From positions 186,001 to 250,000 of the forward strand of contig NZ_KB907789.1 in NCBI RefSeq assembly GCF_000382205.1: a stretch of 64,000 nt of DNA, read 5' to 3'. Position numbers and translations under genes: made by a program. Shown in pieces: positions 26,229 to 34,464 of this stretch. The DNA is from Dyadobacter beijingensis DSM 21582 (GTDB lineage Bacteria; Bacteroidota; Bacteroidia; Cytophagales; Spirosomataceae). Within the stretch, counting starts at the first letter, position 1. Every line of letters begins with the position of its first letter. The notes under the pieces are model-generated. The model saw only the letters and a list, made by a program, of their open reading frames with translations, ran no database searches and was not told the origin of the DNA.

Positions 26229-26606
26229 ATGGCGAACGATACTATTGAAGTGAATCAATCGATTACAAATGCAGATTCTGATGCATTTTCAGAAAAAAAT
26301 ACCCGCATGAACATCGCCCTCGACATGATCGGCGGCAAATGGAAGCTTATGCTCCTGAACCGTATCCGGGAAGAATGCCCGATGCGCTTCGGGGTACTCC
26401 GCCGAAAACTCCCGCACATTACCCAAGCCACGCTCACTGCCCAGCTCAAACAGCTCGAACGCGACGGCATATTGCTCCGCCAAGCCTACGCAGAGTCGCC
26501 ACCGCGGGTGGAATACAAGCTTACGGAAATCGGTAAGAGCCTTATTCCCATCATGGACGCGCTTTGTGCCTGGGGTGAGGACTATCAGCGGCAAACGGGA
26601 CATTAG
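26229..26606 (+). CDS. HxlR-family transcriptional regulator
   Basis: 125-aa winged-helix regulator: IGGKWKLMLLNRI, CPMRFGVLRRKLPHITQATLTAQLKQLERDGIL and the wing with PPRVEYKLTEIGKSL are diagnostic of HxlR. A polar 25-residue N-terminal extension precedes the domain. It contains two cysteines (in EECPMRF and in ALCAW); in YodB/HypR relatives such cysteines sense quinones or disulfide stress, though position alone does not prove this. It probably controls the divergent MFS exporter. Confidence 0.92.
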   Translation: MANDTIEVNQSITNADSDAFSEKNTRMNIALDMIGGKWKLMLLNRIREECPMRFGVLRRKLPHITQATLTAQLKQLERDGILLRQAYAESPPRVEYKLTEIGKSLIPIMDALCAWGEDYQRQTGH

Positions 26607-26624
26607 GGTATTGTCCCAAACAAC

Positions 26625-26650
26625 AAAGAGAGGCTTTCCAGCCTCTCTTT
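26625..26650. terminator. Bidirectional terminator after hxlR
   Basis: Perfect 11-bp stem AAAGAGAGGCT / AGCCTCTCTTT around a TTCC loop, flanked by A- and T-ends. It lies between the convergent hxlR and PepSY genes and can serve both strands. Confidence 0.85.
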
Positions 26651-26674
26651 CGCTATTCTGTATGTTGGTTCAAT

Positions 26675-28345
26675 TTACGCTTCCACTTTTGCGCGGCCTT
26701 TTTCTTTCGTCCGGCCGAGGATTTTGAAGGGCTTCGCTTCCGCATTTACCTTCGTGTAGGCGAAGGCGCACGAGCCTGCCAGGATCACGAACAGGGCATC
26801 GATGAAGAAAATGTCGAATGCGCCCCGGGTCCAGCTGGTCCACATCCATAAGCCAGTGGAAACGCCGTTGGCGATTGGCACGCCGAGGCACAAAACGGCC
26901 GACAGCAGCAAGGTATGGCGGTTCATCAGCGGCAGGTTGCGGAGTGCCATCAGGTAGACGCCCAGCACGAGCCAGCTGTAAAAATACGTCCGGTAAATGA
27001 CGCCCTGATCGATATGCGGCAGCGTTTTGAGCATAATGAACGTGAATGCCGTTACGGGCAGCATACTCAAACAAGCCGCCAGGAAGAAGTTGCTTGCCCA
27101 GAAGTTGAACTGGCGCTTGCGGAGTTCGGTAGCGACCTTGTCCCGCGCCACGAGCCAGATCATGATGCCGGAAATGATCACGGCACAGCCCATCAGGCCC
27201 AGCAGGAAGAACACGATTTTAAGTGGTTTACCCCCGAAATCACCGAAATGCAGGTGGTACACAAGGCTTTTGACGGAATCGATGTAGTTACCGCCCGAGT
27301 TCGGCGATTTCAGTTCGACCACTTTTCCCGTGGCGATATCGACGGTCACATTTCCTGAACCCGCGAAATTGGCCGTCGGGCCGGGCTTCGCTTCGAGGCT
27401 TACCTGCATGCTTTCGTCCATATAATTACGGATATAAATGCGGGAAACCTGGCTGCCTTTCCATTCATTCTGCCATTTGCCTACGAATGCGTCCATGTCG
27501 AACTTACCTTCCATCGGCTTGTAGGTATAATCCACTTTTACGGTTTTGTTGTATTGCAGGCTCTCGTAAAGCTTGTCCGTATCACCGTTATAAAGCAGGT
27601 TGGCAAATGGCGCGAGCAATACGTAGTTGACGATCAGCACGACGCCCGTCACCGCGAATACCAGCTGGAACGGGAAGCCGATCACCCCGAGCACGGTGTG
27701 CATGTCCGTCCAGACCGTCTTCCATTTGCTCATCGGCCTGAACAGGAAGAAGTTCGATCTGATTTTATCCCAATGCAGCATTAGTCCGGTAATTAATGCA
27801 AACAGGAACAAAAACGCCACAATACCCGCCACCAGGTAACCGAACGGCGTTCCGATGTCTATGCCGACCTGGTTGAGCTGCGCCAGGAAATGCAGCCGGT
27901 ACAGGAACTCGGCCATGTCGTAGCTGTCGGAATAGTCGCCCGCTTTCCGATCGGCGAAGGAGTAGCGGAAGTAGGCGGCGTCGCCGTCGTCCCTTCTGCC
28001 CCTTCCCCGCCTTTTGCCCTCCACTTTCGGCTTGGGTTTCGGCTTGCTGATGGTCGTGTCCTGCGAGGCGGTCATGTCCACATACGTGCCCTGGCCCTGG
28101 CGTTGCAGGTAGAAATTGAAGTTACGGCCGCGGAGGTTGTAATGCTGCGAAAGCGAATCGAGCAGGTGGTTGTACGGCGGCGCGAAGTTCTGCGTTACCT
28201 CCGAGCGCCCCTTCTGCCAGGCTGCGATATCGTCTTTGAAAAAGGAAAAGGACCCGGCGAAGAATATGACATACAACAACGCCGCGATGATGATCCCGCT
28301 GATCGTATGGGTGTGAAAATAGATGTTGTATTTCCTATGATCCAT
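26675..28345 (-). CDS. PepSY-domain inner-membrane protein (PiuB-like)
   Basis: 556-aa PepSY-associated membrane protein. The first helix is IIIAALLYVIFFAGSFSFF; others include GYLVAGIVAFLFLFALITGL (followed by LHW), VIGFPFQLVFAVTGVVLIV and IVFFLLGLMGCAVIISGIMI, with periplasmic PepSY segments between and four further C-terminal helices. Conserved His residues at helix ends (HTHTISG, MHTVLG, YHLHFGDFGG) could bind heme. Relatives (PiuB, FoxB) reduce or process ferric siderophores at the inner membrane. An unusual Pro/Lys/Arg-rich insert (KPKPKPKVEGKRRGRGRRDD) lies at about 101-120. It is the last gene of a tight three-gene operon. Confidence 0.9.
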   Translation of the reverse strand: MDHRKYNIYFHTHTISGIIIAALLYVIFFAGSFSFFKDDIAAWQKGRSEVTQNFAPPYNHLLDSLSQHYNLRGRNFNFYLQRQGQGTYVDMTASQDTTISKPKPKPKVEGKRRGRGRRDDGDAAYFRYSFADRKAGDYSDSYDMAEFLYRLHFLAQLNQVGIDIGTPFGYLVAGIVAFLFLFALITGLMLHWDKIRSNFFLFRPMSKWKTVWTDMHTVLGVIGFPFQLVFAVTGVVLIVNYVLLAPFANLLYNGDTDKLYESLQYNKTVKVDYTYKPMEGKFDMDAFVGKWQNEWKGSQVSRIYIRNYMDESMQVSLEAKPGPTANFAGSGNVTVDIATGKVVELKSPNSGGNYIDSVKSLVYHLHFGDFGGKPLKIVFFLLGLMGCAVIISGIMIWLVARDKVATELRKRQFNFWASNFFLAACLSMLPVTAFTFIMLKTLPHIDQGVIYRTYFYSWLVLGVYLMALRNLPLMNRHTLLLSAVLCLGVPIANGVSTGLWMWTSWTRGAFDIFFIDALFVILAGSCAFAYTKVNAEAKPFKILGRTKEKGRAKVEA

Positions 28346-28634
28346 GATTGAGGTTGAATTTCAGTAAGTAAGGCAAGGCAAACACGACGGTAAGCACAAT
28401 GTAAAGTCCCCACACGCGCCACACGTTCTGCGCGATGAACGCGTACAGCAGCAGGCACGCCCACAGGATATAACCCGTGAAATAGGCGGTGATGATCACG
28501 TTTTCCTTCGGCAGGAAGGTTGTGAAAAACAAATGCAGGCTTATGGTAACGGCATATCCGCCGACACTTCCTGCGAGGATCTTGCTCAATCGCAGCCAGG
28601 GCGAGGTGGTCAGGTATTTCTTGTTGGCAGGCAT
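28335..28634 (-). CDS. Small membrane protein of the PepSY operon
   Basis: 99 aa with three or four hydrophobic helices (KILAGSVGGYAVTISLHLFF, ITAYFTGYILWACLLLYAFI, VWGLYIVLTVVFALPYLL). ATG 28634 (MPANKKYL) is preferred over a TTG seven codons upstream. Its 3' end overlaps the PepSY gene by 11 bases. In siderophore loci of proteobacteria PiuB-type genes sit beside small DUF3649/DUF3325 membrane proteins, and this gene may be the equivalent. That assignment comes from context only. Confidence 0.75.
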   Translation of the reverse strand: MPANKKYLTTSPWLRLSKILAGSVGGYAVTISLHLFFTTFLPKENVIITAYFTGYILWACLLLYAFIAQNVWRVWGLYIVLTVVFALPYLLKFNLNHGS

Positions 28635-28641
28635 GGTAATA

Positions 28642-28974
28642 TCAATGGGCGACAAGTTCGAGGGTTACTGCACATGCATATAGTATCGCAACTGCCACGG
28701 GACCGAAGTAGCGAAACGGAAAAAACAGCACGGCTGCCGACCCGGCCGTCATCAGGATCACGACGGCCGCGAACAAGCCGCTACCCACCCCAAGCGTAGC
28801 CACGCAAAGGACCGTAGCAAGGAAAAACAACGCGCCGGCGGCCGCTCTGCTGTACAGCGGATTGGCGGCCAGCGAGGCCATAACACGGTTTTTATCGGAC
28901 CAGGAAATACGGGTAGAGGTGTTCATCCAGAACATGAACCCGACGAGAAACAGGAGACAAATGGTGCTGAACAT
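28642..28974 (-). CDS. Small membrane protein, first gene of the PepSY operon
   Basis: 110 aa, mostly hydrophobic (MFSTICLLFLVGFMFW at the start; then AAAGALFFLATVLCVATLGV, GLFAAVVILMTAGSAAVLFF and VAVAILYACAVTLEL). ATG 28974 is chosen over a GTG seven codons upstream. It ends seven bases before the next gene. No named family is certain; DUF3325-like by position and size. It probably forms a complex with the PepSY protein. Confidence 0.7.
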   Translation of the reverse strand: MFSTICLLFLVGFMFWMNTSTRISWSDKNRVMASLAANPLYSRAAAGALFFLATVLCVATLGVGSGLFAAVVILMTAGSAAVLFFPFRYFGPVAVAILYACAVTLELVAH

Positions 28975-29143
28975 AGGGCAAAACCGGAAGCGCACCGGCG
29001 GAGACGCGCCTCAGGAGATTGGTTGTAAATGGTTTGAGAATAACTATTTATAATTAGTTTAAATAAATCTGCGCAAATATAGGATGAACTGTGCAAACTG
29101 GCTGCATAAAATTGTGCGATTGCGAAAAAATGTACAGGAGGTT

Positions 29144-29189
29144 ACAAAAAGCAGCAGCCCGCGCCGATGAACGGCGCGGGCTGCTGCTT
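29144..29189 (-). terminator. Strong terminator after the DUF4256 gene
   Basis: An 18-bp stem (29149-29166 with 29172-29189; GCAGCAGCCCGCGCCG arm) around a five-base loop. On the minus strand it is followed by TTTTTG. It ends the arsR operon and insulates the PepSY operon downstream. Confidence 0.88.
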
Positions 29190-29210
29190 GGAAAAATAAG
29201 ATCTTCAATA

Positions 29211-29777
29211 TCAAACCCTTAATATACCCCGGAAGCCACGCGCGGCATAGTAAGATTCGGCGCCGTTGTGGTAATAAAATACCGTGTCGTAGCGGCGGTC
29301 GCAGAACACCGCGCCGCCCAGTTTGCGGATATTTGCCGGTGTTTTGATCCAGCTGGACGTTTTCAGGTCGAATTTTCCCAGGGTTTGCAAATGCCGGTAC
29401 CCTTCTTCGTCCAGGATTTCGATTCCGATTTCAGCGGCGACGTCCAGTGCCGTGTTTTCCGGCTTGTTTTCCTTCCGGAAGTTCCAGGCGTCGCGGTCGT
29501 AGCACAGGCTGCGGCGGCCTTTGGGGCTCTCGGGCGCGCAGTCGCAGAAAATATATGCTCCGGTTTTGCTATCCACACCGATCACGTCGGGTTCGCCTTC
29601 GGTCAGTTCCATCTGGTCGAGCGTCCACAATTTAGCGCTTTTTCCTTCGAGGCGGGCCAGCACATCGGCCCATTGGATACCCTCGTGGCGGGCTTTGTTC
29701 TTTTCAAATCGGTTTTTCAGTGTTTCCAGCAGCTGGTCGCGGCCTTCCGGTGAGAGCTGTTTCTGATCGGTTTTCAT
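29211..29777 (-). CDS. DUF4256 family protein
   Basis: 188-aa soluble protein. It matches DUF4256 across its length: LETLKNRFEKNKARHEGIQW, the EGEPDVIGVD segment, FCDCAPESPKGRRSLCYDRD and the terminal YYHNGAESYYAARGFRGILRV. No function is established for the family. It is the last of five genes in the arsR operon, 53 bases after the YdeI-like gene, and is followed by a strong terminator. In other bacteria DUF4256 genes also appear with SRPBCC and ArsR genes, which suggests a shared stress role. Confidence 0.85.
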   Translation of the reverse strand: MKTDQKQLSPEGRDQLLETLKNRFEKNKARHEGIQWADVLARLEGKSAKLWTLDQMELTEGEPDVIGVDSKTGAYIFCDCAPESPKGRRSLCYDRDAWNFRKENKPENTALDVAAEIGIEILDEEGYRHLQTLGKFDLKTSSWIKTPANIRKLGGAVFCDRRYDTVFYYHNGAESYYAARGFRGILRV

Positions 29778-29830
29778 AGCGTTTCCTTTTAATGGTGTTT
29801 AACTACATGTATTGTTCAATGAGCGTGCGG

Positions 29831-30403
29831 CTAGTCGTTCATGCCTTTGCCATGCAGGATACGCTGCACGCATTTTTCGATCCGCTGTATGCGCGTGGCC
29901 GGCTGTTTGGCGCCCGAAAAGTAAATGAGGTAGGCACGCTGCCGGCCGGGCGTCAATGCATTGAATGCCTTGCCGAGCGCGGGCATTTCGTCGAGTTTAT
30001 CGAGCAATTCCTGCGGTACCGGCCGCATTTTATCGATTTCCACTTTCAATCCCGACTTTTCCGCAGCAATCGCCTCCCGGATGTAGGCTTTCAGGATCGG
30101 TTCCAGCGCAACTACGTCATCCGCAGTTTCAAACCGCATTTGCCTGCCTACCTTGGTATTCTCGCCCGTTTTTAACAGCACATTTTCCGGGTCGCTCAGC
30201 AGGTAACCTTTCATAAAGAGCAGCGCGCAATAGGCTTTGAAACCCTGAATCACAACTATATTGGTACCTTCGAACGCGTAGCAGGGCTTGCCCCACTTGA
30301 ATTCCTCGTCCAGCCCGCAATCCAACGCGACCGTCCTGAGCTGTTCGATCACCTCGCGCCATTTGCCCGATTGCGCCACATATGCATCGACCTTCGTATT
30401 CAT
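29831..30403 (-). CDS. YdeI/OmpD-associated, DUF1801-type protein
   Basis: 190-aa cytoplasmic protein. The N-terminal half is a DUF1801 domain (LRTVALDCGLDEEFKWGKPCYAFEGTNI..YCALLFMKG) and the C-terminal half carries the YdeI pattern (FNALTPGRQRAYLIYFSGAKQPATRIQRIEKC). In Bacillus YdeI is linked to antimicrobial-peptide tolerance, but the biochemical role is unknown. It lies 11 bases after the DoxX gene in the arsR operon. Confidence 0.85.
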   Translation of the reverse strand: MNTKVDAYVAQSGKWREVIEQLRTVALDCGLDEEFKWGKPCYAFEGTNIVVIQGFKAYCALLFMKGYLLSDPENVLLKTGENTKVGRQMRFETADDVVALEPILKAYIREAIAAEKSGLKVEIDKMRPVPQELLDKLDEMPALGKAFNALTPGRQRAYLIYFSGAKQPATRIQRIEKCVQRILHGKGMND

Positions 30404-30414
30404 GCGATTTTATG

Positions 30415-30798
30415 TTAAATCTGAACGGGAATGAGACGTCTGCCCGCCGGCCTGAAATACCAGGAAATGCCCGTCAGTACGAGCAGCAGCAGCGGCGGCG
30501 CTACCTGCCCGATGGGATCGCCCAGGGCCAGATGCGACACGATCGCGCCGGACATGCAAAAGAAGAAACCGGCATACGTCCATTCTTTCAGAAGCGGAAA
30601 TCCCGGGATAAGTACTGCTATCACGCCGAGAATTTTCCAGACGCCGATGATCGTCAGCAGGTAATCAGGATAGCCCAGGTGCGCGAACATAGCCACTTCC
30701 TCCTTCATTTTCATGATTTGCACAATACCCGTCGAAGTCATCCCCAGCGCGAGCCAGGCGGTAAAAATCCAGTAAATGATTCTGTTTCTCTTTTCCAT
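30415..30798 (-). CDS. DoxX-like membrane protein
   Basis: 127-aa protein with four membrane helices, DoxX/DoxD-like: IIYWIFTAWLALGMTSTGIVQIM, LGYPDYLLTIIGVWKILGVI, a GFPLLKEWTYAGFFFCMSGA helix and a C-terminal helix. The GVWKILGVIAVLIPG motif is typical of the DoxX-like class seen beside SRPBCC and ArsR genes. Its role is unclear (thiol or redox roles have been proposed for DoxX). It is six bases after the SRPBCC gene. Confidence 0.85.
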   Translation of the reverse strand: MEKRNRIIYWIFTAWLALGMTSTGIVQIMKMKEEVAMFAHLGYPDYLLTIIGVWKILGVIAVLIPGFPLLKEWTYAGFFFCMSGAIVSHLALGDPIGQVAPPLLLLVLTGISWYFRPAGRRLIPVQI

Positions 30799-30804
30799 GG
30801 TCGT

Positions 30805-31272
30805 TTATTTCAGTGTATTCAAAACTTCCTGCAAACGGTTGTGCGCCATATTGATACCCTGCGCGAAAGGCAATTTCAGCATCGCGTCGCGGTCGGCAAT
30901 GGACTTGTAGACGATCTGCATGGTGAGCTTGCTCGTCTCGCCGGTAAGCTTTTCGAACACCAGGAATTCCAGCTGCACGGGGAACGGCGTATTCTCCATC
31001 TGGAACGTGCGGGTAATTTTCTGTTCCGGCACAAATTCGTGGATCACGCCATTGGTCCTGAGCACCACATTTCCCTGCTTGTCCGACGTTTCGTACTGCC
31101 AGCTGCCGTGCGGTTTGCATTCGAGCTTCACCACGCGTGTGCCCATCCATTGCTCCACGATCTCCGGGATCACGTAAGCTTTGAAAAGCAGTTCCAGCGG
31201 CAAGTCAAACTCCCGTGTGATCACCAGGTCCTGCTTTCCCTCCCGGGCATCGATTTTCGTTTTGCGTTCCAT
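30805..31272 (-). CDS. SRPBCC (AHSA1-type) domain protein
   Basis: 155-aa helix-grip protein that likely binds a small hydrophobic ligand. The AHSA1 pattern is clear: ITREFDLPLELLFKAYVIPEIVEQWMG, GSWQYETSDKQGN, and the final helix with GINMAHNRLQEVLNTLK. Its start is one base from the ArsR stop, giving tight coupling. ArsR-SRPBCC pairs are widespread. The ligand may be the inducer of the operon, but this is inference. Confidence 0.9.
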   Translation of the reverse strand: MERKTKIDAREGKQDLVITREFDLPLELLFKAYVIPEIVEQWMGTRVVKLECKPHGSWQYETSDKQGNVVLRTNGVIHEFVPEQKITRTFQMENTPFPVQLEFLVFEKLTGETSKLTMQIVYKSIADRDAMLKLPFAQGINMAHNRLQEVLNTLK

Positions 31273-31273
31273 A

Positions 31274-31600
31274 TCAGCTTTTTTTAGCTTGGTAGTTTTT
31301 CATAATGGCTTCGAGCTTGTTGAACCGGTCGTCCCACATTTCGCGGAAAGGCTCGATAAAATCGGCGATTTCTTTCATTTTGACGGGATTTAGATGGTAG
31401 TAAATCTCCCGGCCGGTTTGTTCCTGTTGCAGCAGTTCGCACTCGGTGAGTATCGACAGATGCTTGGAAACGGTCGGCCTGGCCGTATCGAAATTCGAGG
31501 CAATCGCGCCCGCGGTGAGCGATTGCGATGCGAGCAGCAGCAGAATGGCCCGTCGTGTCGGGTCTGCGATGGCTTGGAAAACGTCTCGTCTCAGGTTCAT
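31274..31600 (-). CDS. ArsR-family regulator of the SRPBCC operon
   Basis: 108-aa winged-helix repressor: IADPTRRAILLLLASQSLTAGAIASNF and TARPTVSKHLSILTECELLQQEQTGREIYYHL. It has no metal-binding cysteine motif (ELLQQ replaces ELCVCDL), so it is not a metal sensor of the ArsR/SmtB type. It is the first gene of a five-gene operon and sits under two tandem 16-base dyads in its own promoter region, indicating autoregulation. Confidence 0.92.
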   Translation of the reverse strand: MNLRRDVFQAIADPTRRAILLLLASQSLTAGAIASNFDTARPTVSKHLSILTECELLQQEQTGREIYYHLNPVKMKEIADFIEPFREMWDDRFNKLEAIMKNYQAKKS

Positions 31601-31603
31601 TGC

Positions 31604-31645
31604 GTAGTTATTTGGCTACGAATTTATATGTAGTCACTTAACTAC
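31604..31645. promoter_or_regulatory. Two tandem ArsR operators
   Basis: Two dyads with identical geometry, GTAGTTATTTGGCTAC (31604-31619) and GTAGTCACTTAACTAC (31630-31645), share the consensus GTAGTyAyTTrrCTAC. Their starts are 26 bases apart, about 2.5 helical turns. They flank the -7 element of the arsR promoter. Confidence 0.72.
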
Positions 31646-31650
31646 GCAAA
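31619..31650 (-). promoter_or_regulatory. Promoter of the arsR operon
   Basis: On the minus strand TTTG (31650-31647), 20 bases, then TAAATTCG (31626-31619). This is one mismatch from TTTG-N19/20-TAnnTTTG. One operator overlaps the spacer and the other the expected transcription start. Confidence 0.55.
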
Positions 31651-31740
31651 TTTTTAGTGATTTTTCTTTGAGATATTGGCAGGTAAGTGGCTTTTTGTGA
31701 GCGTATTGGGCATTTAAACTGAACTTCCCACCTCGCTAGC

Positions 31741-33228
31741 CTACTTCCGATAGTACCGCTCCTGCGTGTATTTCGGCTGGAACTTATCCATTGTCCGCTC
31801 GAATTTCGTGGGGTCGTATTGCATCGGCAGGATTGTTCTGGCCGTGTAAGCGACCGTATCCCCTGTCTCTTGCTGCCATTGGATCAGGCGCTTTTTCAGG
31901 CTTTCTTCTTTGCCGCGGTAGGCCGCTTTGCCCGAGAGGTTTTCCAGTTCCAGCGGGTCTTTTTTGAGGTTAAAAAGCTGGGTATAGTCGCGGTTCGGGT
32001 AGCGGATGAGCTTCCACTCTTCGTCCCGCACGGCCCTGATCAGGTTCCGGTACGCGGTAAAACTACTTTCACGGACGCCTTTCGATTTGCCGCGGATCAC
32101 CCCCGCGAGGCTTTTGCCGTCCGCAGCTTCGGGTTGAGGCAGACCGGCGACATTGGTCAATGTCGGGAAAATGTCGTAGAGGTAAACGAGCGCATCGGAG
32201 ACCTTGCCCTTTGGAATACCCGGACCGGCGATGATAAACGGCACCTTCATACTGTGCTCGTACAGGCTTTGCTTGCCCAGCAACCCGTGGCTGCCGATCG
32301 CCAGACCGTTGTCTGCGGCGTACACGATGATCGTATTTTCATAAAGTCCTTTCTCCTTCAAAGAGTTGATCATGTCCCCCACGCGGGCATCCAAATGGGT
32401 AATCAGCCCATAATAGTCTGATAATGTAGATTTTATAATTTCCGGCGTGCGGGGCCAGGGGGCCAGATTTTCGTCGCGGACCTGCGCTTCGCCGTAGTCG
32501 AACGGGTGCATGGGTTTGAAATTCCCCGGCAGTGGAATGTCTTTTTCGGGGTATTTGCCGATGTAATCTTCGCGCGGTGAACGCGGGTCGTGGGGGGCAG
32601 TGTAGGCGATATAGCAGAAAAACGGGTTCGTCTTTTTACCCTTCGCGTACTCGTCGAGGTATGAAAGCGCGGCTTCGGTGAAAATGTCGGTCGAGAAGCT
32701 TTTCGTCACCGGTTCGCCGAGCTTGCCGTCGTGCAGGTCCCGCACAGGTACCTGGAAATGATCGCTCATGCCGCCGAGCATGACCGCCTTGCCCTTTTGA
32801 AACGATGCTTCAAAAGTCTGGGCACCATTATGCCATTTGCCGGTACCGAACGTTTCGTAACCGCTTTCCGCGAAATGCTGCGGCATGGTATGCACGCCGT
32901 CGAGCACGTCGTACACATGAAAAAGGCTTTTGCCGCTCATGAGCATCGCGCGACTGGGTGCGCAAATGGCCCCGTGATGCCCGCCCATGACGTAGCAGTT
33001 CGCAAACCGCGTCCCCGACCGGGCCAACTGGTCGATATTCGGCGTTTTTACGATGGTATTACCCGCTATCCCCAGCGCATCGGCACGCTGGTCGTCGGCA
33101 AAAATGAAAAGTATATTGGGTTTCGAAGGAGATTTTTCGACTGCCTTTTTTTCAGGAATGTAGTGAAAGAACAATGGTGCAGCCAGCAAAACAAGCCACA
33201 ACCGGCGCAGTTGTATAAAGTTGCTCAA
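31741..33228 (-). CDS. Secreted type I sulfatase
   Basis: 495-aa arylsulfatase-type hydrolase. An uncleaved or Sec-type N-terminal hydrophobic segment is followed by PNILFIFADDQRAD with metal ligands Asp45/Asp46 and the formylglycine motif CAPSRAMLMSG (Cys89). GTGKWHNG and YAADNG complete the active site. It should remove sulfate from a carbohydrate or similar ester. The start appears to be TTG at 33228: it gives MSNFIQLRRLWLVLLAAPLFF, and no ATG lies between the upstream stop (33274-33276) and the catalytic domain. No sulfatase-maturase gene is in the window. Confidence 0.92.
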   Translation of the reverse strand: MSNFIQLRRLWLVLLAAPLFFHYIPEKKAVEKSPSKPNILFIFADDQRADALGIAGNTIVKTPNIDQLARSGTRFANCYVMGGHHGAICAPSRAMLMSGKSLFHVYDVLDGVHTMPQHFAESGYETFGTGKWHNGAQTFEASFQKGKAVMLGGMSDHFQVPVRDLHDGKLGEPVTKSFSTDIFTEAALSYLDEYAKGKKTNPFFCYIAYTAPHDPRSPREDYIGKYPEKDIPLPGNFKPMHPFDYGEAQVRDENLAPWPRTPEIIKSTLSDYYGLITHLDARVGDMINSLKEKGLYENTIIVYAADNGLAIGSHGLLGKQSLYEHSMKVPFIIAGPGIPKGKVSDALVYLYDIFPTLTNVAGLPQPEAADGKSLAGVIRGKSKGVRESSFTAYRNLIRAVRDEEWKLIRYPNRDYTQLFNLKKDPLELENLSGKAAYRGKEESLKKRLIQWQQETGDTVAYTARTILPMQYDPTKFERTMDKFQPKYTQERYYRK

Positions 33229-33315
33229 AGCGGAATACGGTTTTAATGTATCAAAAAAAGCGGACCGCGTAAATTAAATACTTATCCCAGAGTATTGATA
33301 GGTTTTGATACAATT

Positions 33316-34464
33316 TTACATTTTCCGCCTGACCAGGTCCCGGAATGCCAGATTGGTCAGGATCGTCTTCTCGAAACCCGCTTGGGTAAATATCAGGCCA
33401 TAATAGTTTTTCGAACGGTTCACCCACGCGTGCACACCCCGTGCGCTCAGGCACGCCACTTCCGTAGAAACGCCGTTCTGTATCTCGTACCGGAAGAGCC
33501 CGAGGCCGTATGTCGGGTCTACTTTGTTGGTGTTGTCCTGCTCCATGATCGCAATCGACTCCTCTTTCAACACTCGCACGCCGTTGTAAGTGCCTTTATT
33601 ATAGATCATTGTGAGAAATCGCAGGTATTCATTCATCGAGCAAACGATCCCGTAACCCGGCTCGGGGTTGAGCGGGTGATCGGGACTGTAAACGACATCT
33701 TTCAGCCCGCATTTCGAGCCAATGCGCTCCTGGAAAATTTGCGCCCAGGTTTTCTTTTCAACCACTTCGGCCACACGGGCGGCAACGCCGTAGCTCACGC
33801 TCCCGTACAACGCCTGCTTGCCGGGCGTGAAAAGCAGTTGCGTCCGGAGCGCAATGCTATCGATATTCTGCCCGAGGGTGAGATCGCTGCGGCTGTCAAA
33901 ACGCGATTCGACCACGATACCCGACGTGTGTGACATCAACTGCCGCACTGTAATATCTTTTTTTTCATTTCCGAAAGAGGGAATGTATTTGCTCACTTTA
34001 TCGTCCAGCCCCAGCTTTCCCGATTCCACAATGCTCATGAGCACCGCCGCAGTCACCGCCTTCGAAGCCGACATGATCGGCAGGCGTGTATCCGCATTGT
34101 ATTGGCCCTGCCGGAAACAGAATTCGGTGGTATCGCGACGGCCGACGTATACCATCAGATTATTATCGTAATCACCGGCGTGTGAGCGCAGGAAATTATA
34201 GAAATCCAGCCTGTTACGGTATTTGTAGGGCGAAAGCGAAGGCAGGTTTCCGGCCTCGCCGTCTTTGAAAAAGATGCTGCGAATGTCGCGGTCGGCGATG
34301 GGAACGGGGATCGAATCTAACTCCGTAAGGCCCGCGCCCAGGCAGGTTTTACAACCGGTATCAACGCCGTCGTTCGGATCGTCAGGTAATGGCTGTGGCG
34401 CATTTTTCTGGCCGCAGGAAAGTATTGTAACAAGAAAAAAGAGTAAAGTAAAAGTTTGCTTCAT
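33316..34464 (-). CDS. Serine hydrolase lipoprotein, beta-lactamase class C family
   Basis: 382-aa S12-type hydrolase (penicillin-binding/esterase fold). Lipoprotein signal with Cys17 (TILSC). The catalytic SxxK is SASK at 132-135; RQLMSHTSGIV is the family signature; the Tyr motif is ALYGSVSYGVAARV, where YGS replaces the usual YxN. An RGVHAWVN stretch stands near the KTG position. The ATG at 34464 overlaps the acyltransferase stop (ATGA), so the two are coupled; a longer open frame upstream runs antisense into the acyltransferase region and is not the start. Probably an esterase or D-Ala peptidase at the envelope. Confidence 0.9.
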   Translation of the reverse strand: MKQTFTLLFFLVTILSCGQKNAPQPLPDDPNDGVDTGCKTCLGAGLTELDSIPVPIADRDIRSIFFKDGEAGNLPSLSPYKYRNRLDFYNFLRSHAGDYDNNLMVYVGRRDTTEFCFRQGQYNADTRLPIMSASKAVTAAVLMSIVESGKLGLDDKVSKYIPSFGNEKKDITVRQLMSHTSGIVVESRFDSRSDLTLGQNIDSIALRTQLLFTPGKQALYGSVSYGVAARVAEVVEKKTWAQIFQERIGSKCGLKDVVYSPDHPLNPEPGYGIVCSMNEYLRFLTMIYNKGTYNGVRVLKEESIAIMEQDNTNKVDPTYGLGLFRYEIQNGVSTEVACLSARGVHAWVNRSKNYYGLIFTQAGFEKTILTNLAFRDLVRRKM

